The notes: generated by a model from the letters alone, not told the origin. Shown: positions 44,856 to 57,277, numbered from the stretch's first letter. The stretch is 64,000 nucleotides of DNA from Asanoa ferruginea (GCF_003387075.1 NZ_QUMQ01000001.1:7998001-8062000), one strand, 5' to 3'. Numbers and translations: made by a program.

Positions 44856-44916
44856 GATCTGGGGCGGCGGATCTGTCGAAACAAAGATCGACCTGACAGA
44901 TCCGCCGCCCCAGACC
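44856..44916. repeat. 61-bp hairpin element, copy 1
   Basis: Perfect 20-bp arms (44858-44877 and 44895-44914; left arm TCTGGGGCGGCGGATCTGTC) around a 17-nt loop GAAACAAAGATCGACCT. Related elements occur at 58613 and 59552. Confidence 0.8.
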
Positions 44917-45252
44917 GGACCAACGCGATGCACTGTCCGACCATCACGGCCCTTGGCGGGCCCAGTTGCTGCCTGGCGGCGTCCTGGATTAGCGACGTGC
45001 CCATCCCACCGGTATCCCGGGAATCCTGCGGCCAGGGGCGGCGGCAGGCGCCTCGGCTCGCCCATCAGAGGCGCGAAAGGGCCCAGGCCCGCGCTACGCG
45101 GTCCGGGCCGGCCGTAGCCCTGCGGCTTCGCCGGCGTGCGCCAGTCACGGTGCGCCGTGCCGCCGCGGGCCCCGGCGCCGGAGGTGCCTCGGCCGCCTCG
45201 ATCTTGTCGTGAGCCTGATCGCCCGGCCCGTGCAGTGGACGCCACGCTCTAA
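44917..45252. other. Intergenic DNA with nothing recognisable
   Basis: About 340 bp after the hairpin element. No gene, clear promoter or long repeat is seen. Confidence 0.5.
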
Positions 45253-45268
45253 ATCATCCTAGGATGAT
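45253..45268. promoter_or_regulatory. Orphan 16-bp palindromic operator
   Basis: ATCATCCTAGGATGAT is a perfect palindrome of the kind bound by dimeric repressors such as GntR-type proteins (inference). No intact target gene lies on either side. Confidence 0.6.
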
Positions 45269-45274
45269 GGCTTT

Positions 45275-45454
45275 GTGCGAGCGCTTCAGGTCCGTCGAGG
45301 GCCAGGCATCTCGGAAGAACCCACGACGTGTCGCGAGAAAGCCATGAACGACGTCGCGCGAACGGCTGCGTCCGGCGACCCCAGCGCGGTCGCGGAGCTG
45401 TTCGAGATGGTGTGGCAGCAGGATGACGTCGCCGAGCCTCACGCGAACGCTTAG
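45275..45454 (+). CDS. Possible 59-codon gene or gene remnant
   Basis: A short frame from GTG 45275, seven bases past the palindrome, to TAG 45452. The product is polar and helical (KAMNDVARTAASGDPSAVAE). There is no Shine-Dalgarno sequence and no family match I can recognise. An antisense frame of 94 codons (45538-45254) covers the same DNA and is equally unsupported. It is most likely a remnant of a gene once controlled by the palindrome. Confidence 0.25.
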   Translation: MRALQVRRGPGISEEPTTCREKAMNDVARTAASGDPSAVAELFEMVWQQDDVAEPHANA

Positions 45455-45601
45455 ACGACGGTCCGCCCGCCTGATGTGCGAGAAGGCGTCGCGAATCACG
45501 CGGAGAACACACTCCATCCAGGCGAACCGCGCACGCAATCAGATGCAGGGCATGGCCTGGGCGCCAAGCAGACCTGTCACCAACGGCCGGGGCTGCGGCC
45601 A

Positions 45602-45627
45602 CTCCCCACACACCTTGGTGCGGGGAG
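45602..45627 (-). terminator. Hairpin downstream of prcA
   Basis: CTCCCC and GGGGAG arms with an inner CACC-TT-GGTG stem and a small bulge, about 40 bp past the prcA stop. It probably ends the pup-prcBA transcript. Confidence 0.55.
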
Positions 45628-45667
45628 GGCTGCTGCGGGGTGAGCTGGGCCAGACCTGACCGACTGC

Positions 45668-46510
45668 TTACTCCAGGTCGGCGGAGCCTGCTGACGAGGT
45701 CGGCTTGTCCGGGCCCGACGACGGGGGCTTGGCGCCTTCCTTGCCCTCGGCGGGCTTGTCTGCCTCGTCGCCGGAGGGCTTTGGCTTCGACGACGAGGAC
45801 GGCGCGGCGGTGCCGCCGTTCAGGAGGTCGATCAGGACCGTGCCCGTTAGGCGGCGGAAGGTGCGGCCGCGGCGGGCTCGGTCGAGGATGGCCACCTCTA
45901 GTTGGTTGGCCGCGATGGTGCGGGCGGCGCCGCCGTCGCCTCCCACGCTGCTCAACGCGCGGACTGCCAGTTTGACCGCGTCGGTCAGGGACATGTCGGG
46001 CTGGTGGGCGCCCTTGAGGACGTTGGCGATGGCCTCGGCCTGGCCGCCCATGGCCATGAAGCCCGGCTCGTCGTTGACCGAGCCGTCGTAGGCCAGGCGG
46101 TAGATCTGGTCGTCGGCCGGGGTGATGCCGACCTCGGCCACGCAGATCTCGACCTCGAACGGCTTCTGCTGGTCGCTGAATATGGCGCCCAGGGTCTGTG
46201 CATACGCGTTGGCCAGCGCCAGGCCGGTGACGTCGCGGCGGTCGTAGCTCAGGCCGTTGAGGTCGGCCATGCGGACGCCGGCGCGGCGGAGGTTTTCGAA
46301 CTCGTTGTAGCGGCCGACGGCGGCGAAGCCGATGCGGTCGTAGATCTCGCTGATCTTGTGCAGGGAGCTCGACAGGTTTTCGGCGACGAACAGGACGCCG
46401 CCGGTGTAGGTCAGGGCTACCGCGCTGCGGCCGCGGGAGATGCCCTTGCGGGCCAGCTCCGAGCGGTCGCGCATGATCTGGTCGATGTTGGTGTAGAACT
46501 GCATCGCCAC
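45668..46510 (-). CDS. prcA: 20S proteasome alpha subunit
   Basis: The 280-residue protein (GTG start with AGGAG upstream; an ATG lies two codons in) begins [31 protein letters not shown], here noted as [14 protein letters not shown] and [11 protein letters not shown], typical of PrcA. The alpha ring gates the chamber and docks ARC. After residue ~235 comes a disordered Ser/Pro/Lys tail of about 40 residues, longer than in mycobacteria. It follows prcB by 53 bp. Confidence 0.96.
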   Translation of the reverse strand: MAMQFYTNIDQIMRDRSELARKGISRGRSAVALTYTGGVLFVAENLSSSLHKISEIYDRIGFAAVGRYNEFENLRRAGVRMADLNGLSYDRRDVTGLALANAYAQTLGAIFSDQQKPFEVEICVAEVGITPADDQIYRLAYDGSVNDEPGFMAMGGQAEAIANVLKGAHQPDMSLTDAVKLAVRALSSVGGDGGAARTIAANQLEVAILDRARRGRTFRRLTGTVLIDLLNGGTAAPSSSSKPKPSGDEADKPAEGKEGAKPPSSGPDKPTSSAGSADLE

Positions 46511-46563
46511 GGCGGCGGCTCCTAGCGGTGGTCGAGGTCGGACAACAGATCAGCCATCGGGGC

Positions 46564-47403
46564 TCAGCCGCCCGGGTTTTCCATGCGGGCCGACACCACC
46601 GCGTTGGCGATTTCGGCGGTCTCCTCGTCGGTCAGCCGGTGAGTGCCCTCCGCGGTCGCGGTCATCACCACCGGGAAGATCCGGCGGGTCAGGTCGGGGC
46701 CGCCGGTGGCGGTGTCGTCGTCGGCCGCGTCGTAGAGGGCCTCGACCGCGAGCCGGGTCGCGTCGGCGACGGTCAGGCCGGCGCGGAAGCGCTTCTTGAG
46801 GGCCGAGTTGGCGAAGATCGAGCCGGAGCCGATCGCGTCGTAGCCGCGCTCCTCGTAAGGGCCGCCCGTCACGTCGTAGCTGAAGATGCGGCCGGCCTTG
46901 GTCGGGTCGGTGGCCGACAGGTCGAAGCCGGCGAACAGCGGCACCACCGCGAGGCCCTGCATCGCGGCGCCGAGGTTGCCGCGGATCATCGCGGCCAGCC
47001 GGTTGGCCTTGCCGTCGAGCGAGAGCATCGCGCCCTCGATCTTCTCGTAGTGCTCGAGCTCGACCTGGAACAGGCGCATCAGCTCGATGCCGATGCCCGC
47101 CGTGCCGGCGATGCCGACCAACGAGTATTCGTCGGCGGGGTGCACCTTCTCGATGTCGCGGCTGGCGATCAGGTTGCCCATCGTGGCGCGGCGGTCGCCG
47201 GCCATCACCACGCCGTCGCTCGCGGCGATCGCCACGATCGTGGTCGCGTGGGGAGCGAGCTCGTGGGCGGTGCCGGGCGGCAGCGGCCGGCGGCCGGGCA
47301 TCAGCTCGGGCGCAACCTGGCTCAGGAACTGCGTGAACGACGAGGTGCCCGCGTTGGTGAAGATAGCGGGTAGGCGCCCGGAAGGATCGAATCCCGTTGC
47401 CAC
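46564..47403 (-). CDS. prcB: 20S proteasome beta subunit
   Basis: The GTG start at 47403 has AAAGGG 5-6 nt upstream; the open frame continues upstream but without similarity. The 279-residue precursor has a 53-residue propeptide. Autocleavage before T54 in [21 protein letters not shown] (shown as HA-TTIVAIA) exposes the catalytic threonine. It forms the proteolytic rings. It is second in the pup-prcB-prcA order. Confidence 0.96.
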   Translation of the reverse strand: MATGFDPSGRLPAIFTNAGTSSFTQFLSQVAPELMPGRRPLPPGTAHELAPHATTIVAIAASDGVVMAGDRRATMGNLIASRDIEKVHPADEYSLVGIAGTAGIGIELMRLFQVELEHYEKIEGAMLSLDGKANRLAAMIRGNLGAAMQGLAVVPLFAGFDLSATDPTKAGRIFSYDVTGGPYEERGYDAIGSGSIFANSALKKRFRAGLTVADATRLAVEALYDAADDDTATGGPDLTRRIFPVVMTATAEGTHRLTDEETAEIANAVVSARMENPGG

Positions 47404-47502
47404 GTGGTCCCTTTCAGATGTAGGCGCCGCGATTGAGGCGGCGCTGGAGCAGACTATCTTGGGCGCGGCGCAGACGCGACGATGCGCGCCCATACACCCC
47501 TT

Positions 47503-47519
47503 GCCGCAATGGTTGCGGC
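47503..47519 (-). promoter_or_regulatory. Hairpin between pup and prcB
   Basis: GCCGCAA-TGG-TTGCGGC: 7-bp perfect stem in the 160-bp gap. It could adjust the ratio of pup to prcBA mRNA. Confidence 0.4.
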
Positions 47520-47563
47520 GCCGCAGGACACACCCGCCGCGCCGCACCAAACCGGACTAAAGC

Positions 47564-47779
47564 CTACTGGCCGCCCTTTTGGACGTACCCCCTTACGAAC
47601 TCCTCGGCGTTCTCCTCGAGAACCGAGTCGATCTCGTCAAGCAGGTCGTCGACGTCTTCGGTGATCTCCTGTTGCCGTTCGGCCACCTCGGGGTTGGCCT
47701 CGGTGGTGACGTCCTCTGTCTCCTGATCGCGGCGGGCCTTGCCCGACTGCGACTGGCCGCCGCTGTCCCGAGTTGCCAT
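47564..47779 (-). CDS. pup: Prokaryotic ubiquitin-like protein Pup
   Basis: The 71-residue disordered, acidic protein has the Pup C-terminal helix (DVDDLLDEIDSVLEENAEEFVRGYVQKGGQ, seen as DVDDLLDEIDSVLEEN and FVRGYVQKGGQ). The GGQ ending means Dop must deamidate it to GGE before ligation. GGAGG lies 6 nt before the ATG. It sits between dop and prcB, the standard order. Confidence 0.98.
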   Translation of the reverse strand: MATRDSGGQSQSGKARRDQETEDVTTEANPEVAERQQEITEDVDDLLDEIDSVLEENAEEFVRGYVQKGGQ

Positions 47780-47932
47780 GCGTGCCCTCCCTCAACAGGC
47801 CTCAACTGTGCCCTGCGAAAAACCTACCTCGCCGGTACGACAAACTGGCCCGCCGCGCGCGATGTTTCGCGCACGGCGGACGGTTCGGGGACAATGCGGG
47901 GGTAGGCGCACGGCGTACGCCGATGAATGGGG

Positions 47933-49450
47933 TCAGCCCCCAGTTATGGCCTCGAGCAGGTCCTTGGCGCTCGGGCAACGGTCGAAAAGGGCGCCGACGT
48001 GCTTCTTGGTGCCGCGCTCGGGCTCCATCATGGGCACCCGGACGAGCGACTCGCGCCCGACGTCGAAGATCACCGAATCCCAGGACGCGGCGACCACCTC
48101 GGACGGATACTGCGCGAGGCAGCGGCCGCGGAAGTAGGCGCGGGTGTCTTCCGGCGGCTCGACCATCGCGGAGCGGGTCTGCTCGTCGGTCAGCAGCGTC
48201 TTCATCGAGCCGCGCGCGACCAGCCGGTGGTAGAGGCCCTTCTCCGGGCGCACGTCGCTGTATTGCAGGTCGATGAGCTGGAGCTTGGGCGAGGCCCAGG
48301 CGAGCTTCTCGCGCTCGCGGTAGCCCTCGAGCAGGCGCAGCTTGGCCACCCAGTCGAGCTCGTCCTGACAGGACATCGGGTCGCGGCTGAGCTTGTCGAG
48401 GATGCGCTCCCAGTGGTCGAGCACCTGGACCGTGTCGGCGTCGGTGTCGTTGCCGTAGCGGTCGTCGACGAACGCCTTGGCCCGCTCGAAGTAGGCCCAC
48501 TGGAGGTCGAGCGCGGTCAGCCGGCGACCGTCGCGCAACCGCATCCGGTGCGTGAGGGTGGTGTCGTGGCTGACCTCTTTGAGCTCGGCCACCGGGTCGG
48601 CGATGCCGAGGTCGGGCGTGAGCACCTTCTCCTCGATCATCGTCAGCACGAGCGAGGTGGTGCCGACCTTGAGGAAGGTGGAGATCTCCGACAGGTTGGC
48701 GTCGCCGATGATGACGTGCAGCCGGCGGTATTTGTCGGCGTCGGAGTGCGGCTCGTCGCGGGTGTTGATGATCGGCCGCTTGAGCGTGGTCTCCAGGCCG
48801 ACCTCGACCTCGAAGAAGTCGGCGCGCTGGGTGAGCTGGTAGCCCGGCTGCGACCCGTCTTGCCCGATGCCGACCCGGCCGGCGCCGGTGAACACCTGGC
48901 GGGTGACGAAGAACGGCGTCAGGTAGGCGACGATGTCGGCGAACGGCGTCTGCCGGCGCATCAGATAGTTTTCGTGGGCGCCGTAGCTCGCGCCCTTGTT
49001 GTCGGTGTTGTGCTTGTAGAGGTGGATCGGGTGGGTGCCCGGGATCGTCGCCGCCCGCCGGGACGCCTCGGCCATCACCCGCTCGCCGGCCTTGTCCCAA
49101 CGGACCACGTCCATCGGGTTGGTCACCTCGGGCGTGGAGTATTCGGGGTGCGCGTGGTCGACGTAGAGCCGGGCGCCATTCGTCAAAATGACGTTGGCGA
49201 GCCCGAGATCCTCGTCGGCGAGTGCCTCCGCCGGGTCGTAGGCGGCGCCCGAGTAGGTGAAGCCCCGCGCGTCTCGCAGCGGTGACTCCTCTTCATAGTC
49301 CCAGCGCGCGCGACCGCCACGGGTCAGCTCGGGGCGGGCCCCGTAGGCATTGACGACCTGCGACGACGTCACCATCGGGTTGGCTCCGGCCTGGCCCGGC
49401 ACCGAGATCCCGTATTCGACTTCGGTGCCCATGATCCGACGTACCGTCAC
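47933..49450 (-). CDS. dop: Deamidase/depupylase Dop
   Basis: The 505-residue enzyme begins [20 protein letters not shown]. It is related to PafA but has a longer insert between the first strand and [18 protein letters not shown] (the Dop loop region). The Asp of YVDHAHPEY is catalytic. It converts the C-terminal Gln of Pup to Glu and removes Pup from substrates. The GTG start has GAGGTGG upstream. A GC-rich hairpin (47853-47876) lies between it and pup. Confidence 0.96.
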   Translation of the reverse strand: MTVRRIMGTEVEYGISVPGQAGANPMVTSSQVVNAYGARPELTRGGRARWDYEEESPLRDARGFTYSGAAYDPAEALADEDLGLANVILTNGARLYVDHAHPEYSTPEVTNPMDVVRWDKAGERVMAEASRRAATIPGTHPIHLYKHNTDNKGASYGAHENYLMRRQTPFADIVAYLTPFFVTRQVFTGAGRVGIGQDGSQPGYQLTQRADFFEVEVGLETTLKRPIINTRDEPHSDADKYRRLHVIIGDANLSEISTFLKVGTTSLVLTMIEEKVLTPDLGIADPVAELKEVSHDTTLTHRMRLRDGRRLTALDLQWAYFERAKAFVDDRYGNDTDADTVQVLDHWERILDKLSRDPMSCQDELDWVAKLRLLEGYREREKLAWASPKLQLIDLQYSDVRPEKGLYHRLVARGSMKTLLTDEQTRSAMVEPPEDTRAYFRGRCLAQYPSEVVAASWDSVIFDVGRESLVRVPMMEPERGTKKHVGALFDRCPSAKDLLEAITGG

Positions 49451-49609
49451 GTCGCCACCTCGTTCCGCTGCCCCATGACGTCAAAGCGTAGTCCGACCAA
49501 GCCCCTGCCCGCCCCCGGGCCACATGCGAAGTTCCGCCGGTACGCACATCGATTGTCCCGTCACGTCACCAGCGAGCGTTCGATCGTGACGATACCGGGC
49601 GTAACGGCC

Positions 49610-50383
49610 TCAATAGGTCCCGTCTTCGATGTCGGACGCGGGCAACGACGGCACGTGTACGGGCTCGCCGAGCCCGGTGAGCTGCCACGTTCGCGTCCCA
49701 CCCTTGGCGTCGGTCTGCAAAGTGAGGCGGACCAGCCGGCCCCTCGGGTCGACCGTCGCCTGGAATGGCACGGCCGTCGGGTCGTCGCCGGACGTGAAGC
49801 CGCCGCCATCGAAGTAGTCGCGCGCGACTCCCGGGTGACGCGGCCTGGCGCGCCGCGTGTCGAGGGTGCCGGAGTAGGTCCGGGAACCGGTGTGTTCGGC
49901 CTGGGTCACCCCGTCCAGCAGCCAGAGCGGCATCTGGTGCATCTCGATGTCGAAGCCGAGGTAGAGCAGGTAGGCCAGCTCCTGGGGCGGAGTCGGGAGC
50001 GGCCAGTCGGAGCGTAGCCACGGCGGCGAGTACGGCCCCTCGTTGTGCAGGTAGGTGTCGCCGTGGTCGCGGAAGGCGAACAACTGGTCGTCCTGCCACA
50101 TCAGCAGCACGACGGACCCCGGGTCGACCGCCACGACGAGCCGCGGGCTGCCGGGCTGGTCGTCGTTGTCGACGATGGTGACGCGGAAGGTGGACCGCAG
50201 CGTGCGCTCGGCGGCCTCATGGAGCGCCGCGACCGGCTCGTGTGGCAGCGGCCCGCTCCCCGACCCGGCCACCGCGTCGGGCCCGCCCAGGAACGCGATG
50301 AGCACCCAGGTGACGAACGTCAGAGGGTAGAGCCGCCATGGGATCGGCTCGCCCACCCTCGAAATCCCCGCGGATCGACGCAT
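49610..50383 (-). CDS. Secreted protein of unknown function, possibly LppX/LolA-like
   Basis: Start chosen at ATG 50383, 6 nt after a TACCGT box (leaderless). The 257-residue protein has an N-terminal hydrophobic segment (residues ~17-40, after a polar start), consistent with a signal anchor. Its middle contains RTYSGTLDTRRARP, which resembles the YTGVVDLRRA strand of the LppX-like lipoprotein encoded next to it. The two may be distant paralogues in a lipid-binding fold; this is inferred. It sits between dop and arc. Confidence 0.55.
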   Translation of the reverse strand: MRRSAGISRVGEPIPWRLYPLTFVTWVLIAFLGGPDAVAGSGSGPLPHEPVAALHEAAERTLRSTFRVTIVDNDDQPGSPRLVVAVDPGSVVLLMWQDDQLFAFRDHGDTYLHNEGPYSPPWLRSDWPLPTPPQELAYLLYLGFDIEMHQMPLWLLDGVTQAEHTGSRTYSGTLDTRRARPRHPGVARDYFDGGGFTSGDDPTAVPFQATVDPRGRLVRLTLQTDAKGGTRTWQLTGLGEPVHVPSLPASDIEDGTY

Positions 50384-50456
50384 GCGAGCACGGTAACGCT
50401 GCGGGACCAGGCCGAAACCGCCCGTTACGCGCCCGGAACCGAAGCGATAGCGGCCG

Positions 50457-51227
50457 TTACGCCCCGACCAGCTCGTAGAACTCGGCCGCCGCCTGCTTGA
50501 CCTGGGCGGCCGGCGGTGCGGCGATCTCGACCGGTTCGCCGAAGTCGTCGGCCCTGATCTGGGTCTTGACGTCGCCGGCCGCGGTTTCCACCGTGTAGTT
50601 GAGTTCCTTGAGCCGGCCCGCGTCGTCGAGGGTGCCGCGGATCGGCAGCGCGTTCGCGTTGGTGGCCAGATCGAGAACCTGCTCGATGGCTGGCCGATGC
50701 GACGCCGGCGCGGCCTCGACGGCCCGCCGAAGATCAACCACGCCGGTGTACGGGCCGCCCACCTGATCGCCGGAATGGGTGGCGGACACCAGGCCGCCGA
50801 GCACCCCGGAGAAGCTGGTGATGTCGATGTTCTGCACGAGCGGGGCCGCCGGGTCGAGCCGGCCCAGGTCGACCCGGAGCCACTCGCCGGCCTCGACCTG
50901 CACGAAGAGGTCGTCGCCCAGGCGGACCACCTCGTAGGACCGGCCGGACTGGAAGACGCTCGACTTCAACGCCTTGCGCCGGTCGTCGACCCAGGCCTGG
51001 ATCTGGACGCCATTGTTGCCCCGCACCGGCGACGAGACGTTGACGATCATCGAGAACGTGCCGGCCTCGTAGAGGCGGTCGAACGACTCCTTGAAGGCGC
51101 TCACCGCCGCAGCGGGATCGGCCGAAGACGGGCTTGGCACCGCGGCCACGGGAGCAGGCGAATCGCCGGCGCAACCGGCCAGGAACAACGAACCCACCAA
51201 CGCGGTGGCAACCAGGAATCGACGCAC
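50457..51227 (-). CDS. LppX/LprAFG-like lipoprotein
   Basis: The 256-residue protein has a lipoprotein signal peptide ending LAGC (C19). A Ser/Pro linker follows, then a beta-rich domain with QIQAWVDDRRKALKSSVF, GPYTGVVDLRRA and ALPIRGTLDDAGRLKEL. These match the LppX/LolA-type fold, which binds lipids in mycobacteria. GTG start, 6 nt after TAGCGT (51239-51234). It probably acts in the cell envelope. No link with the proteasome is evident beyond position. Confidence 0.75.
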   Translation of the reverse strand: MRRFLVATALVGSLFLAGCAGDSPAPVAAVPSPSSADPAAAVSAFKESFDRLYEAGTFSMIVNVSSPVRGNNGVQIQAWVDDRRKALKSSVFQSGRSYEVVRLGDDLFVQVEAGEWLRVDLGRLDPAAPLVQNIDITSFSGVLGGLVSATHSGDQVGGPYTGVVDLRRAVEAAPASHRPAIEQVLDLATNANALPIRGTLDDAGRLKELNYTVETAAGDVKTQIRADDFGEPVEIAAPPAAQVKQAAAEFYELVGA

Positions 51228-51289
51228 CCCCGCACGCTAACGGGGCGGTGCCAACCGGCACCGCCCCGTCAGTTCGATTGTGGATCTTG

Positions 51290-53071
51290 TTACAGGTATT
51301 GACCGGTGTTCGAGGCCGTCTCGATGGAGCGGCCGGCCTCGGTGCCCTTGCCGCCGGAGACGAGCGTGCGGATGTAGACGATCCGCTCGCCCTTCTTGCC
51401 GGAGATGCGGGCCCAGTCGTCGGGGTTGGTGGTGTTGGGCAGGTCCTCGTTCTCGCGGAACTCGTCGACGCAGGCGTCGAGGAGGTGCTGGAGGCGCATG
51501 CCCTTGCGGCCGGAGGCGAGGAACTCCTTGATGGCCATCTTCTTGCCCCGGTCGACGATGTTCTGGATCATCGCGCCGGAGTTGAAGTCCTTGAAGTAGA
51601 GGACCTCCTTGTCACCGTTGGCATAGGTGACCTCGAGGAACCTGTTCTCTTCGGACTCCGAATACATCCGGAGCACGACCGCCTCGATCATCGCCTCGAC
51701 CGTGGCCTGGGCGTCGCCGCCGTGCTCGGTCAGGTCGTCGCCGTGGAGCGGCAGGCCGGACAGGATGTACTTACTGAAGATGTCCTTCGCCGCCTCGGCG
51801 TCCGGACGCTCGATCTTGATCTTCACGTCGAGTCGGCCGGGGCGCAGGATGGCGGGGTCGATCATGTCTTCGCGGTTGGACGCGCCGATCACGATGACGT
51901 TTTCGAGCCCCTCGACACCGTCGATCTCCGAGAGGAGCTGCGGGACGATCGTGTTCTCCACGTCGGAGGAGACGCCGGAGCCGCGGGTGCGGAACACCGA
52001 GTCCATCTCGTCGAAGAACACGATCACCGGGGTGCCCTCGCCGGCCTTCTCACGGGCCCGCTGGAACACCAGCCGGATGTGCCGCTCGGTCTCACCGACG
52101 TATTTGTTCAGCAGCTCCGGACCCTTGATGTTGAGGAAGTAGCTGGTGTGCTTCTCCTCGCCACGCCGCTCGGCGATCTTCTTCGCCAACGAGTTGGCGA
52201 CCGCCTTCGCGATCAGGGTCTTGCCGCAACCGGGCGGTCCGTAGAGCAGGATGCCCTTCGGCGGCCGCAGCTGGTGCTCGCGGAACAGGTCGGCGTGCAG
52301 GAACGGCAGTTCCACCGCGTCGCGGATGGCCTCGATCTGGGTGTGCAGGCCACCGATGTCTTCATAGCCGACGTCGGGGACCTCCTCCAGGACGAGCTCC
52401 TCCACCTCACTCTTCGGGATGCGCTCGTAGGCGTAGGCCGAGCGCGGCTCGATCATGAGCGAGTCGCCGGTGCGCAACGGCGCGCCGATCAGCGACTCGG
52501 CCAGGTGGACGATGCGCTCCTCGTCAGCGTGGGAGATCACCAGGGCACGGTCACCAGCACCGCCACCCGGGTTTTCCAGGATCTCCTTGAGCATCACGAC
52601 CTCGCCGACCCGCTCGTAACCGAACGCGTCGACGACGTTGAGCGCGTCGTTGAGCAGGACCTCCTGGCCGCGCTTGAGCTCCTCGGTGTTGATCGAGGGC
52701 GACACGGCCACTCGCAGCTTGCGACCGCCGGTGAACACATCCACCGTGCCGTCGTCGTGGCGGGTCAGGAAGACGCCGTAACCGCTCGGCGGCTGCGCGA
52801 GGCGGTCGATTTCTTCCTTGAGTGTGACGATCTGGGCCCGCGCCTCTTTGAGAGTCGTGACCAGCCGCTCGTTGTTTTCGGACACTCGGGCCAGCTGCGC
52901 CTGCGTTGCCGCGAGCCGCTCCTCGAGCTGACGGACGTGTCGGGGGCTCTCTGTGAGCCTGCGCCGCACCAGAGCGAGTTCCTCTTGAAGGAACGCGACC
53001 TGGGTGGAGAGATCGTGGGTCTCCTTCTCCCACCGTGCGGCGCGCGCATCCGCGTCGTCGCTGCGTGCCAC
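51290..53071 (-). CDS. arc: Proteasomal AAA ATPase ARC/Mpa
   Basis: The 593-residue hexameric unfoldase has an N-terminal coiled coil (about 20-95) that binds Pup, a double OB domain (about 96-230), and an AAA module with Walker A GPPGCGKT (278-285) and Walker B FFDE (352-355). The C-terminal GQYL docks in the PrcA ring. It unfolds pupylated proteins for the proteasome. The GTG start has GGGGAGG upstream. Length and ends are complete. Confidence 0.97.
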   Translation of the reverse strand: MARSDDADARAARWEKETHDLSTQVAFLQEELALVRRRLTESPRHVRQLEERLAATQAQLARVSENNERLVTTLKEARAQIVTLKEEIDRLAQPPSGYGVFLTRHDDGTVDVFTGGRKLRVAVSPSINTEELKRGQEVLLNDALNVVDAFGYERVGEVVMLKEILENPGGGAGDRALVISHADEERIVHLAESLIGAPLRTGDSLMIEPRSAYAYERIPKSEVEELVLEEVPDVGYEDIGGLHTQIEAIRDAVELPFLHADLFREHQLRPPKGILLYGPPGCGKTLIAKAVANSLAKKIAERRGEEKHTSYFLNIKGPELLNKYVGETERHIRLVFQRAREKAGEGTPVIVFFDEMDSVFRTRGSGVSSDVENTIVPQLLSEIDGVEGLENVIVIGASNREDMIDPAILRPGRLDVKIKIERPDAEAAKDIFSKYILSGLPLHGDDLTEHGGDAQATVEAMIEAVVLRMYSESEENRFLEVTYANGDKEVLYFKDFNSGAMIQNIVDRGKKMAIKEFLASGRKGMRLQHLLDACVDEFRENEDLPNTTNPDDWARISGKKGERIVYIRTLVSGGKGTEAGRSIETASNTGQYL

Positions 53072-53260
53072 GTCCCACCTCCCCGGGGGGCTAAAAACGT
53101 TCTGTCATAACACTAACCGCTCCGACGACGATTTAGACCCAGGCAACACCCTCGTCACCGACTCTTGATCTCGTCCGGTTCAGGATTTCCACCGGCGAGG
53201 AGCCTGAAAAACATCGTCGGGTACGGTCGGAACGTACGAACGTAGCTCGTAGGAGGCGAA

Positions 53261-53560
53261 GTGACGACCCAGACCGAGACTGATCAGTTGCGGGTCTGGG
53301 TGGACCAGGACCTGTGCACCGGCGACGGGCTCTGCGTGCAATACGCGCCCGAGGTCTTCGAGTTCGACATCGACGGGCTGGCCTACGTCAAGGACGGGTC
53401 CGGAGAGCTACAGCTGTCACCTGGTGTCCGGGTTGACGTGCCCGCCCACCTGCGGCTCGACGTGATCGACTCGGCGAAGGACTGCCCCGGCGAATGCATC
53501 CACGTGACCCGCGGCGACACCGACGACGAGGTCGCCGGCCCCAACGCGCCGGTCGAGTAA
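53261..53560 (+). CDS. Ferredoxin ([3Fe-4S]-type)
   Basis: The 99-residue acidic protein has the motif C19-x5-C25 (CTGDGLC) and C75-P, matching the single-cluster [3Fe-4S] ferredoxins that serve actinobacterial cytochromes P450. A fourth Cys (C79) is present. The GTG start has an excellent AGGAGG 6 nt upstream. It is divergent from arc across 189 bp. A ferredoxin beside arc is common in actinobacteria, but its redox partner is not in the window. Confidence 0.9.
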   Translation: MTTQTETDQLRVWVDQDLCTGDGLCVQYAPEVFEFDIDGLAYVKDGSGELQLSPGVRVDVPAHLRLDVIDSAKDCPGECIHVTRGDTDDEVAGPNAPVE

Positions 53561-53573
53561 CCCGGCCCGCGTC

Positions 53574-56286
<2,713 letters not shown>

Positions 56287-56293
56287 CGTATCG

Positions 56294-56346
56294 ATGCTAT
56301 CGACACGACCCACCCCGGCGGTTTCGTCGTACCCCTCGATTAGCGT
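56294..56346. promoter_or_regulatory. Divergent leaderless promoters (M50 protease / RecB-like nuclease)
   Basis: TAGCAT reading left (56299-56294) and TAGCGT reading right (56341-56346), each exactly 7 nt from its start codon. Confidence 0.55.
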
Positions 56347-56353
56347 CTTGGGC

Positions 56354-57277
56354 ATGACAACGCAGGCTGTGTCTCTCGACCCGCACGACGGCGAAGCGCC
56401 GGTTTATCCCTCGCTGTCCCCGTCCCGCGCGGCCGATTTCAAGACCTGCCCGCTGCTCTACCGGTTCCGCACGATCGACCGCCTGCCCGAGACGACCAGC
56501 CCTGACCAGGCCCGGGGCACCCTGGTGCACGCGGTGCTGGAGCGCCTGTTCGACCTGCCGGCCGGTGACCGCACGGCCTCGGCGGCGGCCGACCTGGTCG
56601 AGCCGGCGTGGGCGACGATGATCGAGAATTCGCCGGAGCTCTCTGGTTTGTTCGACGCTTCGCCCGCGGTCCTGGTCTCTGCCGACGACGCCGTTGATGT
56701 GCGGCGGCCGTGGACCACCGACGACTTCCTGGCCTCGGCGCGGTCGCTGCTCGACGGCTATTTCACGGTGGAGGATCCGTCACGGCTCGAGCCGGCCGAG
56801 CGGGAGAGCCTGATCAGCGCCGTGGTCGACGACCAGTTGCTGATCCGGGGCTACATCGACCGGCTCGACGTCTCGCCCGACGGCGCCATGCGGGTGGTCG
56901 ACTACAAGACCGGCGGCGCGCCGCGCGAGGCGTTCGAGGCCCGGGCCCTGTTCCAGCTCAAGTTCTACGCCCTGGTCCTGTGGCGCACCCGGGGCGTGGT
57001 CCCGCGGGTGCTCCGGCTGCTCTACCTGAAAGACCAGGAGATCTGCGACTACTCCCCCGACGCCGAGGAGTTGGCCCGCTTCGAGCGCAACCTGCTGGCG
57101 TTGTGGCAGGCGATCAAACGCGCCACCGAGGCCAAGGAGTTCCGTCCGCAGCCGAGCAAGCTCTGCGGCTGGTGCTCGCACCAGGCGGTGTGCCCGGCCT
57201 TCGGCGGCACCCCGCCACCGTTCCCGGCACCGCGCCAGCCGGCCGAGGAGGTGGTGACGCCGGGAGCCGACGAATAG
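56354..57277 (+). CDS. RecB-family PD-(D/E)XK exonuclease
   Basis: The 307-residue protein has LSPSRAADFKTCPLLYRF (C32), the nuclease core GYIDRLDVSPDG then VVDYKTGG (D-x-K), and a C-terminal Cys cluster CGWCSHQAVCP. Together with C32 these would bind a [4Fe-4S] cluster as in AddB and Cas4. It is a stand-alone nuclease with no helicase domain and no cas genes nearby. It likely acts in DNA repair. It starts at ATG 56354, 7 nt after TAGCGT. Confidence 0.92.
   Translation: MTTQAVSLDPHDGEAPVYPSLSPSRAADFKTCPLLYRFRTIDRLPETTSPDQARGTLVHAVLERLFDLPAGDRTASAAADLVEPAWATMIENSPELSGLFDASPAVLVSADDAVDVRRPWTTDDFLASARSLLDGYFTVEDPSRLEPAERESLISAVVDDQLLIRGYIDRLDVSPDGAMRVVDYKTGGAPREAFEARALFQLKFYALVLWRTRGVVPRVLRLLYLKDQEICDYSPDAEELARFERNLLALWQAIKRATEAKEFRPQPSKLCGWCSHQAVCPAFGGTPPPFPAPRQPAEEVVTPGADE

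Noticed and set aside
43928-45212. Long open frames on both strands through repeat island 1 (minus 44719-43928; plus 44142-45212)
   Set aside because: They consist of repeated Arg/Pro/Gly-rich words, have no recognisable domain or ribosome binding site, and the 61-bp repeat copy breaks repeat phase. High GC alone keeps stops rare here.
45254-45538. Minus-strand 94-codon frame near the orphan palindrome
   Set aside because: It runs into the palindrome, lacks a ribosome binding site and shows no family pattern. It competes with an equally weak plus-strand frame.
43956-45667. CRISPR array in the repeat island
   Set aside because: The 60-bp units are directly tandem with no unique spacers, and there are no cas genes. 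The RecB-like nuclease with a Cys cluster is far away and resembles stand-alone repair nucleases.
47404-47550. Longer prcB start upstream of 47403
   Set aside because: AAAGGG lies at the right distance before GTG 47403, and the upstream residues are Cys/Arg-rich and unlike PrcB propeptides.
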